Counted from the stretch's first letter, positions 34,884 to 44,251 are shown. The stretch: 64,000 nucleotides of DNA from Cytophagaceae bacterium (GCA_006969745.1 CP030886.1:3445234-3509233); one strand, 5' to 3'. Translations and numbers: made by a program. Notes: generated by a model from the sequence alone, not told the origin.

Positions 34884-37502
34884 TCATTCTCTGCTTAATG
34901 TATCTGATGGATTGGTATTGGCTGTCTTTATAGATAATGAGCTAATGATACCGATGCTTATTAAGAATGTGATTATTCCTGCTATCGCAAATGCTACCAG
35001 ATCCATGGAAATTTTGTATACGAATGCATCCAACCACCGAGAGATTAGATAATAGGCCACAGGTGCGGCAATGGTAAAGCTGATCACGATAATCAACATA
35101 AACTGCCTGTTGACCAGAGTGACAATGGATGAAACAGATGCGCCCAGAACTTTCCTGATACATATTTCCTTTTGTCTTTGCTGCAGAATGAGGGCCGTCA
35201 ACCCGTATAATCCCAGTGCACACAGCAGAATGCTTATGATAGAATATATGGTGGACATACCCAATAGCTGCGTTTCTTTTTGATACTGCCTGTCAAACCA
35301 TTCATCTACAAAATAAAAATCTATTGGTGTCCGACTGGCCAGATTGTCCCAAACGTCGAGTATATAAGCAATTGTCTCGCGTTGGTTTGTACCGGATATT
35401 TTCACTGATGAATTCCAAATTGTGGTAGTATTCAGGTAAAGAATGGTAGGTTCAATGGTTGCCGTGGCTAGTGAACCATAATGAAAATTATCAACTACGC
35501 CTATAATGGTTGCTGGCTCGCCATCTGCGCTAAATCGTATATGCTTTCCGATTGGGTCGTCCCAGCCCAGGTAATCCACCATAGCCTGATTGATCACAAG
35601 ATTATTGGAGTCCGCAAGCGATTTTTTGAAAAACGTACGGCCGTAATTGAGCTCCATGCCATATGTTTCAAAAAATTCCTGATCAACACCAAATATTCGT
35701 GTAGTTACTTCATCTGTGTAGCCTTGGGGAAATACCGTGGTAGAGAAAGTGCCGGAGCCTATCGCAGAGCGTGAAGTTGAGACCATCTGGATGTTTGGGT
35801 TCTTTAAAAGTTCGGATTCAAATACATCAATTTTTTGATCCACTTCATTATTTACATCAATGACCATTACCTGTTCCTTGTCAAATCCTAAAGGCTTACT
35901 TTTCAAGTAGTTAGTTTGTCTGATGACTACAATGGTGCATACAATCAGGAAGATTGAAATGGCGTATTGCAATGTCAGAAGGACTTTTCTAAACCAGCCA
36001 GTAGATCCGACAGAAGATGACCCTTGCAAAATGGAGGAAATGGGAGGGGATGAAAGGACAATGGCAGGATAAAGACCAACAAAAATGCTGATAGCCAAAA
36101 TAAATGTGATGGCTGCTCCAATTACCAATGGCTGAAAAAGTGCCATAACGGTCAGTTCCTTGCCAAGCAATGGATTGGTTTGTGGTATGATAAAAGCTAA
36201 CAATATGAAGCTGATGATTGTCGCAATGCTGGTGCTGATAAAGGTTTCGGCAACAAATCGACCCATCAATTGCGATCTCGTTGATCCCATTACTTTTCGC
36301 ACACCAACTTCAGTATGAGTTTCGGTTGCCCGAGATAGCATGATGTTAACATAATTGACACTAGCGATAAGAAAAACCAACAATGCGGAAAAAGTCAACG
36401 TGTAAACGAATGTTATACTACCGGCTTTCATTGCTCGTCCATCTCGGATATCGTCACCATAGAGGTACATTTTTTTTAGCGGCATGAGCTGCAAAAAATA
36501 GTTTTCTGCTCGCTCTTCAAAATGCCTGTTCATCATATCTGGCAGTTTTTCAACGACGCTTTCCGGATTGGTATCATCTGATAATTTCACAAATGTGAAT
36601 ATCCCCTGGGCCAGCCAGTTATTCATCCATCGATAGGCCAGTGGACCTACGTTTGGTACAGTTGTGCTCCAGGATACCAGGGCATCAAATTGCAAGGATG
36701 AATGCCTGCTTACATCTTCAAATACGCCTGTGACAGTGTAATTCAAGTCGTGTAAACCAATCACCACCTGGCCAACTGGATTTTGATCCTGAAATATTGC
36801 CTTGGCGAGAGACTCACTGATGACAATGGAGGAAGGTGCTGTCAATACTGAGTTAGGATCTCCTTTTAGTAGTTTGAAGTCGAAAAAATTGAAAAAGGAT
36901 GAATCTGCGAAATAAAGATTTTCGGTACCGAAGTTGTGCTGATCATATGAAATGATTGCCTTCGAAAACCATGGACAAACCCTCACGTATTCTTGTATTT
37001 CCGCATATTCGTCTGTCATTGTAGGGCCCATCATACCTGAAGTCTCGTAAGTAAAATGGTCGATACTCTCGGAAGGATTTATGTAGTGTTTATAAAGCCT
37101 GTAGGTATTATCAATGTCGCTATGTTGCCTGTCAAATTGCAATTCATCATGCACATATATCAACGCAAATAGCGAGCAGGTGATGGCCGTTATCAAACCT
37201 ACCAGATTGATGGCGAAAAAAGACTTGTGTCGTTTCAGGGAACGAAAAGAAGTGAGGAGATAATTTGACCAGATTGCTTTCATGTTGGATATTCTTTTAG
37301 ATCGTTTTTTGAATCGCATCCTGAAAAAGCCAACCGCTTGAATGAGGTATATTAATCTGGCTTTTGCAAGACCTTTCAATTCTACATTTTCTAAGAATAG
37401 CTCTTCAAGATCTCCGGAAATACCCTCGAATAGATAAGGCTCGCAGTACCGACTCACTAATTTTTGAATCCAACCAGGTGGTTTGATTTTGTTTTTGTTC
37501 AT
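34884..37502 (-). CDS. FtsX/MacB-type ABC permease with prefix domain (second copy)
   Basis: The product has 872 residues and the same architecture as the permease at 19213: a short prefix (PPGWIQKLVSRYCEPYLFEG, 1-70), an N-terminal helix, a MacB-like periplasmic core, three helices, a second periplasmic half with IGVVDNFHYGSL (a conserved FtsX-like turn), and three C-terminal helices ending NPSDTLSRE. It is a paralogue of the first but clearly diverged, so it is not a recent duplicate. No ATPase is nearby. It is followed by PadR and a small unknown gene. Confidence 0.9.
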   Translation of the reverse strand: MNKNKIKPPGWIQKLVSRYCEPYLFEGISGDLEELFLENVELKGLAKARLIYLIQAVGFFRMRFKKRSKRISNMKAIWSNYLLTSFRSLKRHKSFFAINLVGLITAITCSLFALIYVHDELQFDRQHSDIDNTYRLYKHYINPSESIDHFTYETSGMMGPTMTDEYAEIQEYVRVCPWFSKAIISYDQHNFGTENLYFADSSFFNFFDFKLLKGDPNSVLTAPSSIVISESLAKAIFQDQNPVGQVVIGLHDLNYTVTGVFEDVSRHSSLQFDALVSWSTTVPNVGPLAYRWMNNWLAQGIFTFVKLSDDTNPESVVEKLPDMMNRHFEERAENYFLQLMPLKKMYLYGDDIRDGRAMKAGSITFVYTLTFSALLVFLIASVNYVNIMLSRATETHTEVGVRKVMGSTRSQLMGRFVAETFISTSIATIISFILLAFIIPQTNPLLGKELTVMALFQPLVIGAAITFILAISIFVGLYPAIVLSSPPISSILQGSSSVGSTGWFRKVLLTLQYAISIFLIVCTIVVIRQTNYLKSKPLGFDKEQVMVIDVNNEVDQKIDVFESELLKNPNIQMVSTSRSAIGSGTFSTTVFPQGYTDEVTTRIFGVDQEFFETYGMELNYGRTFFKKSLADSNNLVINQAMVDYLGWDDPIGKHIRFSADGEPATIIGVVDNFHYGSLATATIEPTILYLNTTTIWNSSVKISGTNQRETIAYILDVWDNLASRTPIDFYFVDEWFDRQYQKETQLLGMSTIYSIISILLCALGLYGLTALILQQRQKEICIRKVLGASVSSIVTLVNRQFMLIIVISFTIAAPVAYYLISRWLDAFVYKISMDLVAFAIAGIITFLISIGIISSLSIKTANTNPSDTLSRE

Positions 37503-37622
37503 ACAGTCAATAACTCCTTCTCTTATGTAAGGTTACTAAATCTTTCGTATTTGTAGAAATTGAATTTGTAATTGTGGAACGTGAATTATTTTTATATGTT
37601 TCGTTTATGTCGAAATTGATGT

Positions 37623-37655
37623 AAAAAAAATGACTCAACCTATGAGAGTTGAGTC
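37623..37655 (-). terminator. Terminator of the DUF1328 gene
   Basis: GACTCAAC and GTTGAGTC form a perfect 8 bp stem with an 8-base loop (37632-37655). The minus strand continues A then TTTTTTTT, a textbook intrinsic terminator 13 bases after the small gene's stop. Confidence 0.85.
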
Positions 37656-37668
37656 TATTTTCGGAGTG

Positions 37669-37827
37669 TTATGCAAACATGTCAGTGACCAACGAAAGGA
37701 TGAGGAGAATTACGAAAATGAAAAATAAGAATCGAGCGATACCTGCTGCACCTCTTGCGATTTTAGAAAATCCGAATACGGCAGCAACAAGAGCCACCAC
37801 AAGAAATATTACTGTCCATGTAAGCAT
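37669..37827 (-). CDS. DUF1328 (YtjA-type) small membrane protein
   Basis: I read 52 residues on the minus strand, from ATG 37825-37827 to TAA 37669-37671. The first helix is MLTWTVIFLVVALVAAVFGF. The signature SKIARGAAGIARF follows, then a second helix FLFFIFVILLILSLVTDMFA. That is the DUF1328 pattern of two helices with a basic turn, seen in many Gram-negative bacteria, often stress-induced. A strong terminator follows the stop codon. The longer plus-strand frame over the same bases is an artefact. Confidence 0.88.
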   Translation of the reverse strand: MLTWTVIFLVVALVAAVFGFSKIARGAAGIARFLFFIFVILLILSLVTDMFA

Positions 37828-38062
37828 ATCAAATTTGTTTTAGTTATAAAATGCTTTCTATAATGAGAATATCGTGCCTACCAATTTTACAGTGCTTGTA
37901 GGCTTGTTTTTAAATGCTACATCTCTCAAAATGACTTAGCGATTCTCTATTTGAGAAACTTTTCAATGTGAAACAACCATTAGATGTCAGTTATTACCAT
38001 TTTAATGGATTGGTACATTTTTTCGATATAAGAATGTGTCAAACATTTAAACTAATTCAATA
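37828..38062. other. Intergenic region between divergent small genes
   Basis: These ~235 AT-rich bases must hold the promoters of the DUF1328 gene (minus) and the coiled-coil lipoprotein gene (plus). I see no exact TAnnTTTG box and no coding frame. Confidence 0.4.
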
Positions 38063-38479
38063 ATGAAATTATCAAAGAAGTATTTGAAGTTAACAGTTAG
38101 GTCACTCACTATTCTAGGACTTGTATTTCTGTTTGCCTGCTCAAATGAATCCTCGTCTGGAGAATTTGAGGAGCAGAAGGAAGATGTAGTCGAAGAACTA
38201 GAAAAAATGAAATCAAGTATTAACGATGCAATAAAAGAAGTGGAAGACAAATTAAACATTAATGAGGGACCTGTAGAGCGGTCGCTCGAAGAAGCAAAGG
38301 CTGAGCTCGAAGCAAGAAAAGAAGAAATTGATGAAGCGTTGGAGTCAGCTAAAGATGCAACTCAGGATAATTGGGAAGCAGTAAAGGCAGATGCCAATAA
38401 GGCGCTCAATGAGATAGAAGAAGGATTGAACAAAGTGAAGAAAGATATAGAAGAAGCACTGAAAGAAATTTCAGAATAA
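38063..38479 (+). CDS. Small coiled-coil lipoprotein
   Basis: The product has 138 residues. The lipoprotein signal is MKLSKKYLKLTVRSLTILGL plus VFLFAC, with the lipobox Cys near 26. The mature part is almost wholly helical and Lys/Glu-rich, with heptad- and 11-residue-like periodicity (EEAKAELEARKEEIDEALES, NKALNEIEEGLNKVKKDIEE), like apolipoprotein/LEA-type amphipathic proteins. It is probably a periplasmic stress or envelope protein. It has its own terminator. It lies beside the DUF1328 gene, itself often stress-linked, but on the other strand. Confidence 0.75.
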   Translation: MKLSKKYLKLTVRSLTILGLVFLFACSNESSSGEFEEQKEDVVEELEKMKSSINDAIKEVEDKLNINEGPVERSLEEAKAELEARKEEIDEALESAKDATQDNWEAVKADANKALNEIEEGLNKVKKDIEEALKEISE

Positions 38480-38486
38480 ACGAAGA

Positions 38487-38518
38487 AAGAGCCCTGGAGA
38501 AACTCCACGGGCTCTTTT
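38487..38518 (+). terminator. Terminator of the coiled-coil lipoprotein gene
   Basis: AGAGCCC-TGGAG pairs with CTCCA-C-GGGCTCT around an AAA loop, 12 bp with one bulge, followed by TTTTCA. The A-run before it lets it serve the opposite strand too. Confidence 0.88.
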
Positions 38519-38548
38519 CAATTAACCTGAGTATTACCTTTTTATATC

Positions 38549-39553
38549 CTATCCTTCTTCGCATTCATCTTCCCAATCGTCCCAAATCTCTCCAAGATCT
38601 ACTTCCTCGGAAATTCCATTTTCAGTGACTGTCACTATGTTGTCACATTCACCATCTCCATAGTTGATGCTATAAGTGCCGGTTTGATCTCCTACGGTAT
38701 AGCTTCCGGATTCTTGGCCGCTTACATAGATCCAGGTACCATCTTCTTCACAATCGAAATCGTAAAATAATGGTATATCCACTTGCGAACTAAATGATTC
38801 TCCGGTGCTCACAGTAATGGATTCTGATCTGCTGTTTACTGTGTATCCGTCTTGATCCACCTCTTCATCACCCTGGGCTATATAGTCTACTTCAATTAAT
38901 CTTTCGCCTGTTGAAACATCACTTGTTGAATCATGACCATACTCCATGTAGCTGGTTTTTAAATCAGCACTGAACTGATAGCTGGCGTTGTAATAGTATT
39001 CGGTAGTATCTGTTGGCTCAGACGTGTCGTCGATTTCTTCCCAAGTTCCACTGTAGGCATGTGTCCCGTCAATTGTCCAATCATTGCCGCCAAAGTTTGT
39101 GTATGTGGTTTTTGCACTAAATCCTGATTCAGAGTAAGATCCTTTCTCAACCAATTTGCCCTTTAGGAATTCACCGTAATAGTCACATCCATCACCAAAA
39201 TCTAATACATAAGTATAGTTTCCATTGCCATCATCTTCCCAGGTTTGGGTAAGACAAGAAGGCTCTGAATCAGTGGAGTCAGAAGCTGCTCTTGCACTCC
39301 TTGACATTGCCAAAGGAGATGAGGCTGATCTACCACTTCTTCCATTTTGGAAATTGCCGAAAAGTGCACCCATCGGGCCACCAATACCATTGCTTTTAAG
39401 TCTGTTTAATGCTGAATTTGAATTCACCAACAAGTTATCAGCAACAATATTTTCCTGATCCGGATTTACAGGATCAGTGTCTTCGCTACATGACCAAGCC
39501 AGAACAGCAACGGCTATCCAAAGCAAGGCAATTATTGATTTTTTAGTTTTCAT
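38549..39553 (-). CDS. Lipoprotein of unknown function
   Basis: The start is set at 39553 (MKTKKSIIALLWIAVAVLAWSC), with the lipobox Cys at 22. The longer upstream frame lacks a signal. The 334 residues include a Ser/Arg-rich linker (about 70-95) and a long beta-rich domain with many Asp, Gly, Tyr and Ser residues and scattered Cys. It ends in an acidic WDDWEDECEEG. No family was recognised. It lies downstream of the TonB-receptor operon on the same strand, 89 bases after that gene's stop, and may be its last gene. Confidence 0.7.
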   Translation of the reverse strand: MKTKKSIIALLWIAVAVLAWSCSEDTDPVNPDQENIVADNLLVNSNSALNRLKSNGIGGPMGALFGNFQNGRSGRSASSPLAMSRSARAASDSTDSEPSCLTQTWEDDGNGNYTYVLDFGDGCDYYGEFLKGKLVEKGSYSESGFSAKTTYTNFGGNDWTIDGTHAYSGTWEEIDDTSEPTDTTEYYYNASYQFSADLKTSYMEYGHDSTSDVSTGERLIEVDYIAQGDEEVDQDGYTVNSRSESITVSTGESFSSQVDIPLFYDFDCEEDGTWIYVSGQESGSYTVGDQTGTYSINYGDGECDNIVTVTENGISEEVDLGEIWDDWEDECEEG

Positions 39554-39641
39554 AAGTATTCGATTATTTGTGTTTCGATAGTGATACATGCGGTTCAAAA
39601 ATTACCCTACCGAAAAATCGAATTTTTTATAAAATCAGCCT

Positions 39642-42296
39642 TTAGAAGCGAATATTGAAGAAAAAATTAGGAGTAAACCCGAGTAAATAGGTATCCAGCG
39701 GCACAACTTCCAGATCATCCGAAGCACCGGCAATGTCGCTTTGCTCCCCAAATACATATCGAACTGTAAATTTTCTGGATCTGATGTTTCTGTGATTCAG
39801 CACATTGAAAAATGTGACTCCTGATTCGCACGCAAGACTTCCAATATTGAAGCTGTATTTTGCAGATATGTCCAATCGCTTATATCCTGGTAGTCGAGCC
39901 TGGTTGATTCGGGTTAGGTCATAGAAGGAAACCGAATCATTATCGATGCTAAAGTCAGGATTGGAAGGAGTATAGGCTTGTCCAGATCCAAGCAAAAGCA
40001 CACTGGACAATTCCCATTTTCCAAGTTTCAGGATGTTTGTCAGGTTTAGTTCGTGGCGCTGATCCTGTATTGATGGATATGGATTGTTTTGATTTCTGTA
40101 CCAAAATGAGTTTTGTGATCTCCCAAGTGAATAGCTGATCAAAGATGTGAAAGTCTTATTACGATACTTTAAAAAGATGTCTAGTCCTTCCGAATTATTT
40201 TCCCCTGCCAGATTGAGCTCTTGCATGCGTAGTGCATCTATTATTTCGGGCGGGAGTACTAAGAATTGACTTTCGATAATTCCATTCGTGCGCTTGTTGT
40301 AATATTCCATATCAAGCGACCATTTATTCCATCTGTATGTACCTCCAAATATGAAATGAGTGCTCTGCTGCACAGGAATGATTTTGTCATCTGCCAATAT
40401 CCAATAGAATTGATCAGAGTTTTGAAGAATGGATAGGGAAGTTTGCGTGATATATTGGTGATGAAATGATGCCGCACCTTTCAAGGCAAACTGATCAGTG
40501 ACTTTAATGCCAAGATCGAATCGTGGTTCCAGGTACCACTTATCAGTTGGTTCGTAAAAGGATGACCTTATTCCAAGATTAGCGGTTATATCATCTTTTT
40601 TGAATTGATAATTACCATATAGACTCAAAATGCTGGCTTCAATCTCAAGTGTGTCGCTGTATCCTGCAGCTGTTGAGAGCTCCTCGAAAAATCCTTGTTT
40701 TGTTTGATATTTTGTTGTGATAGAATTGAGTTCTATTCCCCCGGAAAGCGTATTCTGATTGTCTATGTCAATCTCATTGTGCGACTTAATGGTCACATCT
40801 CCCACAGAACTACCGACTGAGTAATTAAAATAGGTCAAGGCCGAATTAGCTTCTATGCTATCGCCATCAAATGCCACATCCTGAAAGAATGTCTGTGTAA
40901 TAGACAATGTTTCTTCCTCCTTATACTCTGAAGCACTCAGGGTAGTGTTATTGAACCATTTAGGACTGAATTGACTCCTTAAGTTCATACTGATACCAGC
41001 GTTGGACCAATCGGAAAGGTCTAGGACCGAGTATTCAGCAAAATCATCACCCTCCACATAGCTTGCGGCGTAATTGTCCTCACTGACATAAAAGTTGACA
41101 TCAAATACCGAGTTGTTACTAAATCGGTGCTGAACCTTGGCGTTGATATCGTAAAATTTGAGAGATGGTGACAGGCCGATACTGTTAAGTTCCGGGCTAA
41201 TTGATTCGAGATAGTTTTGTCTGCTCGAGGTAAGAAATTCTTCGTAAAGATCTGAGTTGATCACATCTGTAAATGACTGTCTGAAAGCAAGTAGAGCAGA
41301 GGTTTTCCGGCCAAGCGGGATATTTAAGGTGGTATTGAAAGAAAGCATGTTTAATCCTGCGCTACCGTTAAATCCATCTACGCCACCATTTTTCCCAGCC
41401 ACATCTACCACAGACGAAACCCGCCCACCATACTTGGGTCCGAAACCTCCCTTATAGATGCTTACATTATTGATAGCATTTGGATTGAGTGTGCTGAAGA
41501 TGCCAAAGAAATGATCCAAATTGTACAGCGTAAACCCATCCATAAGTACAAGGTTTTGAGAAGGCAATCCGCCTCGTACAACCAGTCCGGAGGAGGTTTC
41601 GTCGGTTGCTCGCACGCCTGGTAAAAGTTGGAGTGATTTAAAAACATCAGTTTCACCCAGCATTGGCAGTGAGCTAAACTGCTGTGGGTTCAAACTAAAA
41701 AATGATGGATCCGGATTGAAATTGTCACTTTCGGCTGTTAGCACCACCTCTGGCAACTCTTGAGGATTTTGATCCAGGCGGATGGTTAGATTTTCCTGGT
41801 TTGGAGGTACTTTAAGTTCCACTTTTTTGTATCCAATGTAGCTTACCGTCAGGGTAACTGTGTCTTTCGTTGGCGGTAGGTTAAACCTTCCGTTTTGAGA
41901 GCTTAAGGTACCTTTTGAGTCTGTTTGGACATGGGCAAAAGCCAATGGTTCGCCACTTTTTTCATCAAATACCTGCCCAATAAGTGGTGCAGTTTTGGGC
42001 TTGGCTTTTTCCTTGTTGGGAATAATCAAGTAGATACCATCCGTAAGTTTTAAGTCGAACGGTAGCTCTTCAAAAATCTGACTGATTAACTCGGCTTGTG
42101 AGCTTGCTTTAATGTCTTTTGTTATCGTATGTTTTGAAAGCTCACGCGGGCTAAAGGAAAATTTCAAATTGTATTTCCTTGACAATGTCTTAACGACTGT
42201 GGTCAAAGACTGCTCTTTCACAGACAGATCGAAGTTTTGTTGTGCCAGGCACAAGGTGAAAGCGAGTAGGAGAGTAGTGGTAACAAGCGTTCGCAT
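39642..42296 (-). CDS. TonB-dependent receptor with STN and carboxypeptidase-like domains
   Basis: The 884 residues include a signal peptide (1-18), an STN domain (about 20-75) that contacts FecR-type anti-sigma factors, a CarboxypepD-like domain (about 105-185, GQVFDEKSGEPLAFAHVQT), a TonB plug (about 205-315, SSGLVVRGGLPSQNLVLMDG), and a beta-barrel ending in RF. It imports a bulky ligand across the outer membrane with TonB energy and, through STN, signals to the FecR and ECF sigma factor encoded just upstream. No SusD partner is present, so a carbohydrate substrate is not implied. Confidence 0.93.
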   Translation of the reverse strand: MRTLVTTTLLLAFTLCLAQQNFDLSVKEQSLTTVVKTLSRKYNLKFSFSPRELSKHTITKDIKASSQAELISQIFEELPFDLKLTDGIYLIIPNKEKAKPKTAPLIGQVFDEKSGEPLAFAHVQTDSKGTLSSQNGRFNLPPTKDTVTLTVSYIGYKKVELKVPPNQENLTIRLDQNPQELPEVVLTAESDNFNPDPSFFSLNPQQFSSLPMLGETDVFKSLQLLPGVRATDETSSGLVVRGGLPSQNLVLMDGFTLYNLDHFFGIFSTLNPNAINNVSIYKGGFGPKYGGRVSSVVDVAGKNGGVDGFNGSAGLNMLSFNTTLNIPLGRKTSALLAFRQSFTDVINSDLYEEFLTSSRQNYLESISPELNSIGLSPSLKFYDINAKVQHRFSNNSVFDVNFYVSEDNYAASYVEGDDFAEYSVLDLSDWSNAGISMNLRSQFSPKWFNNTTLSASEYKEEETLSITQTFFQDVAFDGDSIEANSALTYFNYSVGSSVGDVTIKSHNEIDIDNQNTLSGGIELNSITTKYQTKQGFFEELSTAAGYSDTLEIEASILSLYGNYQFKKDDITANLGIRSSFYEPTDKWYLEPRFDLGIKVTDQFALKGAASFHHQYITQTSLSILQNSDQFYWILADDKIIPVQQSTHFIFGGTYRWNKWSLDMEYYNKRTNGIIESQFLVLPPEIIDALRMQELNLAGENNSEGLDIFLKYRNKTFTSLISYSLGRSQNSFWYRNQNNPYPSIQDQRHELNLTNILKLGKWELSSVLLLGSGQAYTPSNPDFSIDNDSVSFYDLTRINQARLPGYKRLDISAKYSFNIGSLACESGVTFFNVLNHRNIRSRKFTVRYVFGEQSDIAGASDDLEVVPLDTYLLGFTPNFFFNIRF

Positions 42297-42302
42297 TGCG
42301 AA

Positions 42303-43178
42303 TTATTCAGGTTCCTTTATTGCAAATGCATCTTGTGTAGTTTTCTCAAAGCTTAAGCCGAGAGGCAGACAAACCATTTCCAATGCACTTTCAATGTCTT
42401 TGTTTGTGAAATATCCATTGAATATATAGTCCGATGAGTCTGGTAAGGTCACTTCAACATCAAATTGCCTTTCAATTTCCCTTAGGACGTCTGAAAGCCT
42501 TTGATCGCTAAAATAGAATACACCGGCTTGCCATCTTCCTACGATATCAGTGTCAACCGAAGTTCGTTTCACTGTATCAGCATCGAGTCGGATGGATTGT
42601 CCCGGAGTAATTAGCTCGCTTACAGATTTGGTAGGTATTTCTACTTTCACTTGCCCTGTTTTACACGCCACTTCAAAAGTTGAATCTCTAACGAAAACGT
42701 TAAAAGATGTTCCTAACACCTCTACAGAGCCGATACTAGTTTTTACTAGAAACCTACCACCTTCAACCACCTCGAAAAATGCCTCACCGTCAAGCGTTAC
42801 CTCGCGGTTCCAATCTTCTGAATAGGAAATACTCGAATTGGCGTTCAAGACAACTTGAGATCCGTCAGGTAGATCCAGGGTTTTTGATTCAGAAACCAGC
42901 GTACTTGCTGCGATTGTTTGCGCAGGCTCCTGATTGCCAAAGAAAATAAAAGATGCCACAAGTACGATAGAGGCTGCGACACTTAGGTATGTCCATAATG
43001 GAATTGTCTTTTTCTCATCCTCTTTAATGTTTTCCTCGATGTTGCTCCAAATTTCCTCTTTGCTTTTGCTTTTGGGTAGGCACATATGAGAAGCTTTGTC
43101 AAGGAATTCACCAAGCTCATCATTCACGCTGTGTGTGTCGTGATTTAGTAGGTCTTTATATTTTTCTAAATCATCCAT
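42303..43178 (-). CDS. FecR family anti-sigma factor
   Basis: The 291 residues comprise a cytoplasmic sigma-binding part (1-75), a membrane helix (about 82-100, TYLSVAASIVLVASFIFFG), a FecR domain (about 110-210, LPDGSQVVLNANSSISY, VEVLGTSFNV) and the C-terminal DUF4974/STN-like domain (about 222-290). It holds the ECF sigma factor until the receptor STN domain signals. It starts three bases after the sigma stop and ends six bases before the receptor start, so all three are one operon. Confidence 0.93.
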   Translation of the reverse strand: MDDLEKYKDLLNHDTHSVNDELGEFLDKASHMCLPKSKSKEEIWSNIEENIKEDEKKTIPLWTYLSVAASIVLVASFIFFGNQEPAQTIAASTLVSESKTLDLPDGSQVVLNANSSISYSEDWNREVTLDGEAFFEVVEGGRFLVKTSIGSVEVLGTSFNVFVRDSTFEVACKTGQVKVEIPTKSVSELITPGQSIRLDADTVKRTSVDTDIVGRWQAGVFYFSDQRLSDVLREIERQFDVEVTLPDSSDYIFNGYFTNKDIESALEMVCLPLGLSFEKTTQDAFAIKEPE

Positions 43179-43181
43179 TTT

Positions 43182-43697
43182 CTAAATCTTCATCCCCAGT
43201 TGTTCTCGAATGATGCTGAGTGTCTTACTCATCCGCTTTTCTATGGCTTTCACACTTAGATCAAGCCTCTCTGCAATTTCTGCATATTTCAGTTTATCTA
43301 TACGATTCATCAAAAACACTTCCCTGCAATCAGGCGGGAGATTCTCAATTACACGATTTAATTTTTCCTCAAATTCAGCTTCCTCCATTTGAAATTGCGG
43401 AGAAGTCGAATTCGAAGAAACTTGAACATTCGATGATTTTTGATGCTCTCTCACCACCTTTTCGTGATTGAAGTGATTCATCAGTAAGTTGTTCGCAATC
43501 GTATACAACAAACTTTTCACCGTCTCCATTTCAATGTCATCTCGCTTATTCCAAACTTTGATGAAAGTTTCTTGAACCAAATCATTTGCAACATCCACAT
43601 CACCACATTTATAATACAAAAAGCCTCTCAAGCTCTCGAAATGTTCATCGTAGAGCTTTTTCAGATCGTTTTTTGTGAATGATTGGGTGACTTTCAT
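43182..43697 (-). CDS. ECF sigma factor, FecI/RpoE-like
   Basis: The start is ATG 43697 (MKVTQSFTKNDLKKLY); a TTG 12 bases upstream is the alternative. The 171 residues contain region 2 (YYKCGDVDVANDLVQETFIK) and region 4 (MNRIDKLKYAEIAERLDLSV, then KAIEKRMSKTL). It directs transcription of its own operon and the TonB receptor when released by FecR. An exact -7 box, TATATTTG, lies just upstream. Confidence 0.92.
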   Translation of the reverse strand: MKVTQSFTKNDLKKLYDEHFESLRGFLYYKCGDVDVANDLVQETFIKVWNKRDDIEMETVKSLLYTIANNLLMNHFNHEKVVREHQKSSNVQVSSNSTSPQFQMEEAEFEEKLNRVIENLPPDCREVFLMNRIDKLKYAEIAERLDLSVKAIEKRMSKTLSIIREQLGMKI

Positions 43698-43711
43698 TTG
43701 AATTAGCAACT

Positions 43712-43719
43712 CAAATATA
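43712..43719 (-). promoter_or_regulatory. -7 promoter box of the sigma-factor operon
   Basis: TATATTTG on the minus strand matches TAnnTTTG exactly, 14 bases before the start codon at 43697. This predicts a leader of only about 8 bases. No good -33 element is visible upstream. Confidence 0.55.
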
Positions 43720-43787
43720 CACGCGTGCCCACATCATTCCTTTATTGGTACAGTGCAAAAGGATTTTACCCTACTGTTTTTTAAGAT

Positions 43788-43795
43788 TAAGTTTG
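43788..43795 (+). promoter_or_regulatory. -7 promoter box of the GreA-like gene
   Basis: TAAGTTTG matches TAnnTTTG exactly and ends 6 bases before the ATG at 43802. Transcription would begin at or next to the start codon, so the message is probably leaderless. Confidence 0.55.
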
Positions 43796-43801
43796 ATTTA
43801 T

Positions 43802-44251
43802 ATGAATGATAAAAGTGAGATTCGTGCCGCTTTCCTGAATTTTCTGGAGAAAAAAATATCAAGCATTAAAGCCGAATTGGCAGCCGTAAAAGACGCTGCT
43901 ACCTCCGAAACAAAAAGTAGCATGGGTGATAAATATGAGACTAGTAGAGAGATGATGATGCAGGAGCGAAATAGGCTTGGTAGTCAGCTGGAAATTATCA
44001 TGAATCAGGTTGCTGCTTTAAACATGATCGATGTTGAGAAAAGTCACTCCGAGGTAGCATATGGTTGCCTGGTAAAAACTGAGGAATCTACTTTTTTTAT
44101 CAGTACTGCAGCAGGTCAGTTAAAAATTGGGAGTCAAGTTGTTTTTGCAGTTTCCGGCGAAGCTCCTCTTTCCAAGGCTATGATGGGAGCTAAAGTCGGT
44201 GACTCATTCACCTTCAACCACAAGTCTTTTAAGATTATGGATGTAAAATAG
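43802..44251 (+). CDS. GreA/GreB-like transcription elongation factor
   Basis: The start is ATG 43802 (MNDKSEIRAAFLNFLEKK). The 149 residues form an N-terminal coiled coil with many Glu/Lys and Met (about 12-75) and a C-terminal FKBP-like domain with AMMGAKVGDSF, the counterpart of the Gre ALLGKKVGDEV turn. Such proteins enter the RNA polymerase secondary channel and aid transcript cleavage or modulate initiation. The tip residues differ from classic GreA, so it is a divergent relative. This Bacteroidetes group is sometimes misannotated as 3-oxoacyl-ACP synthase. Confidence 0.8.
   Translation: MNDKSEIRAAFLNFLEKKISSIKAELAAVKDAATSETKSSMGDKYETSREMMMQERNRLGSQLEIIMNQVAALNMIDVEKSHSEVAYGCLVKTEESTFFISTAAGQLKIGSQVVFAVSGEAPLSKAMMGAKVGDSFTFNHKSFKIMDVK

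Noticed and set aside
37649-37843. 64-codon plus-strand frame
   Set aside because: It is the antisense of the DUF1328 gene, which has a clear family match and terminator.
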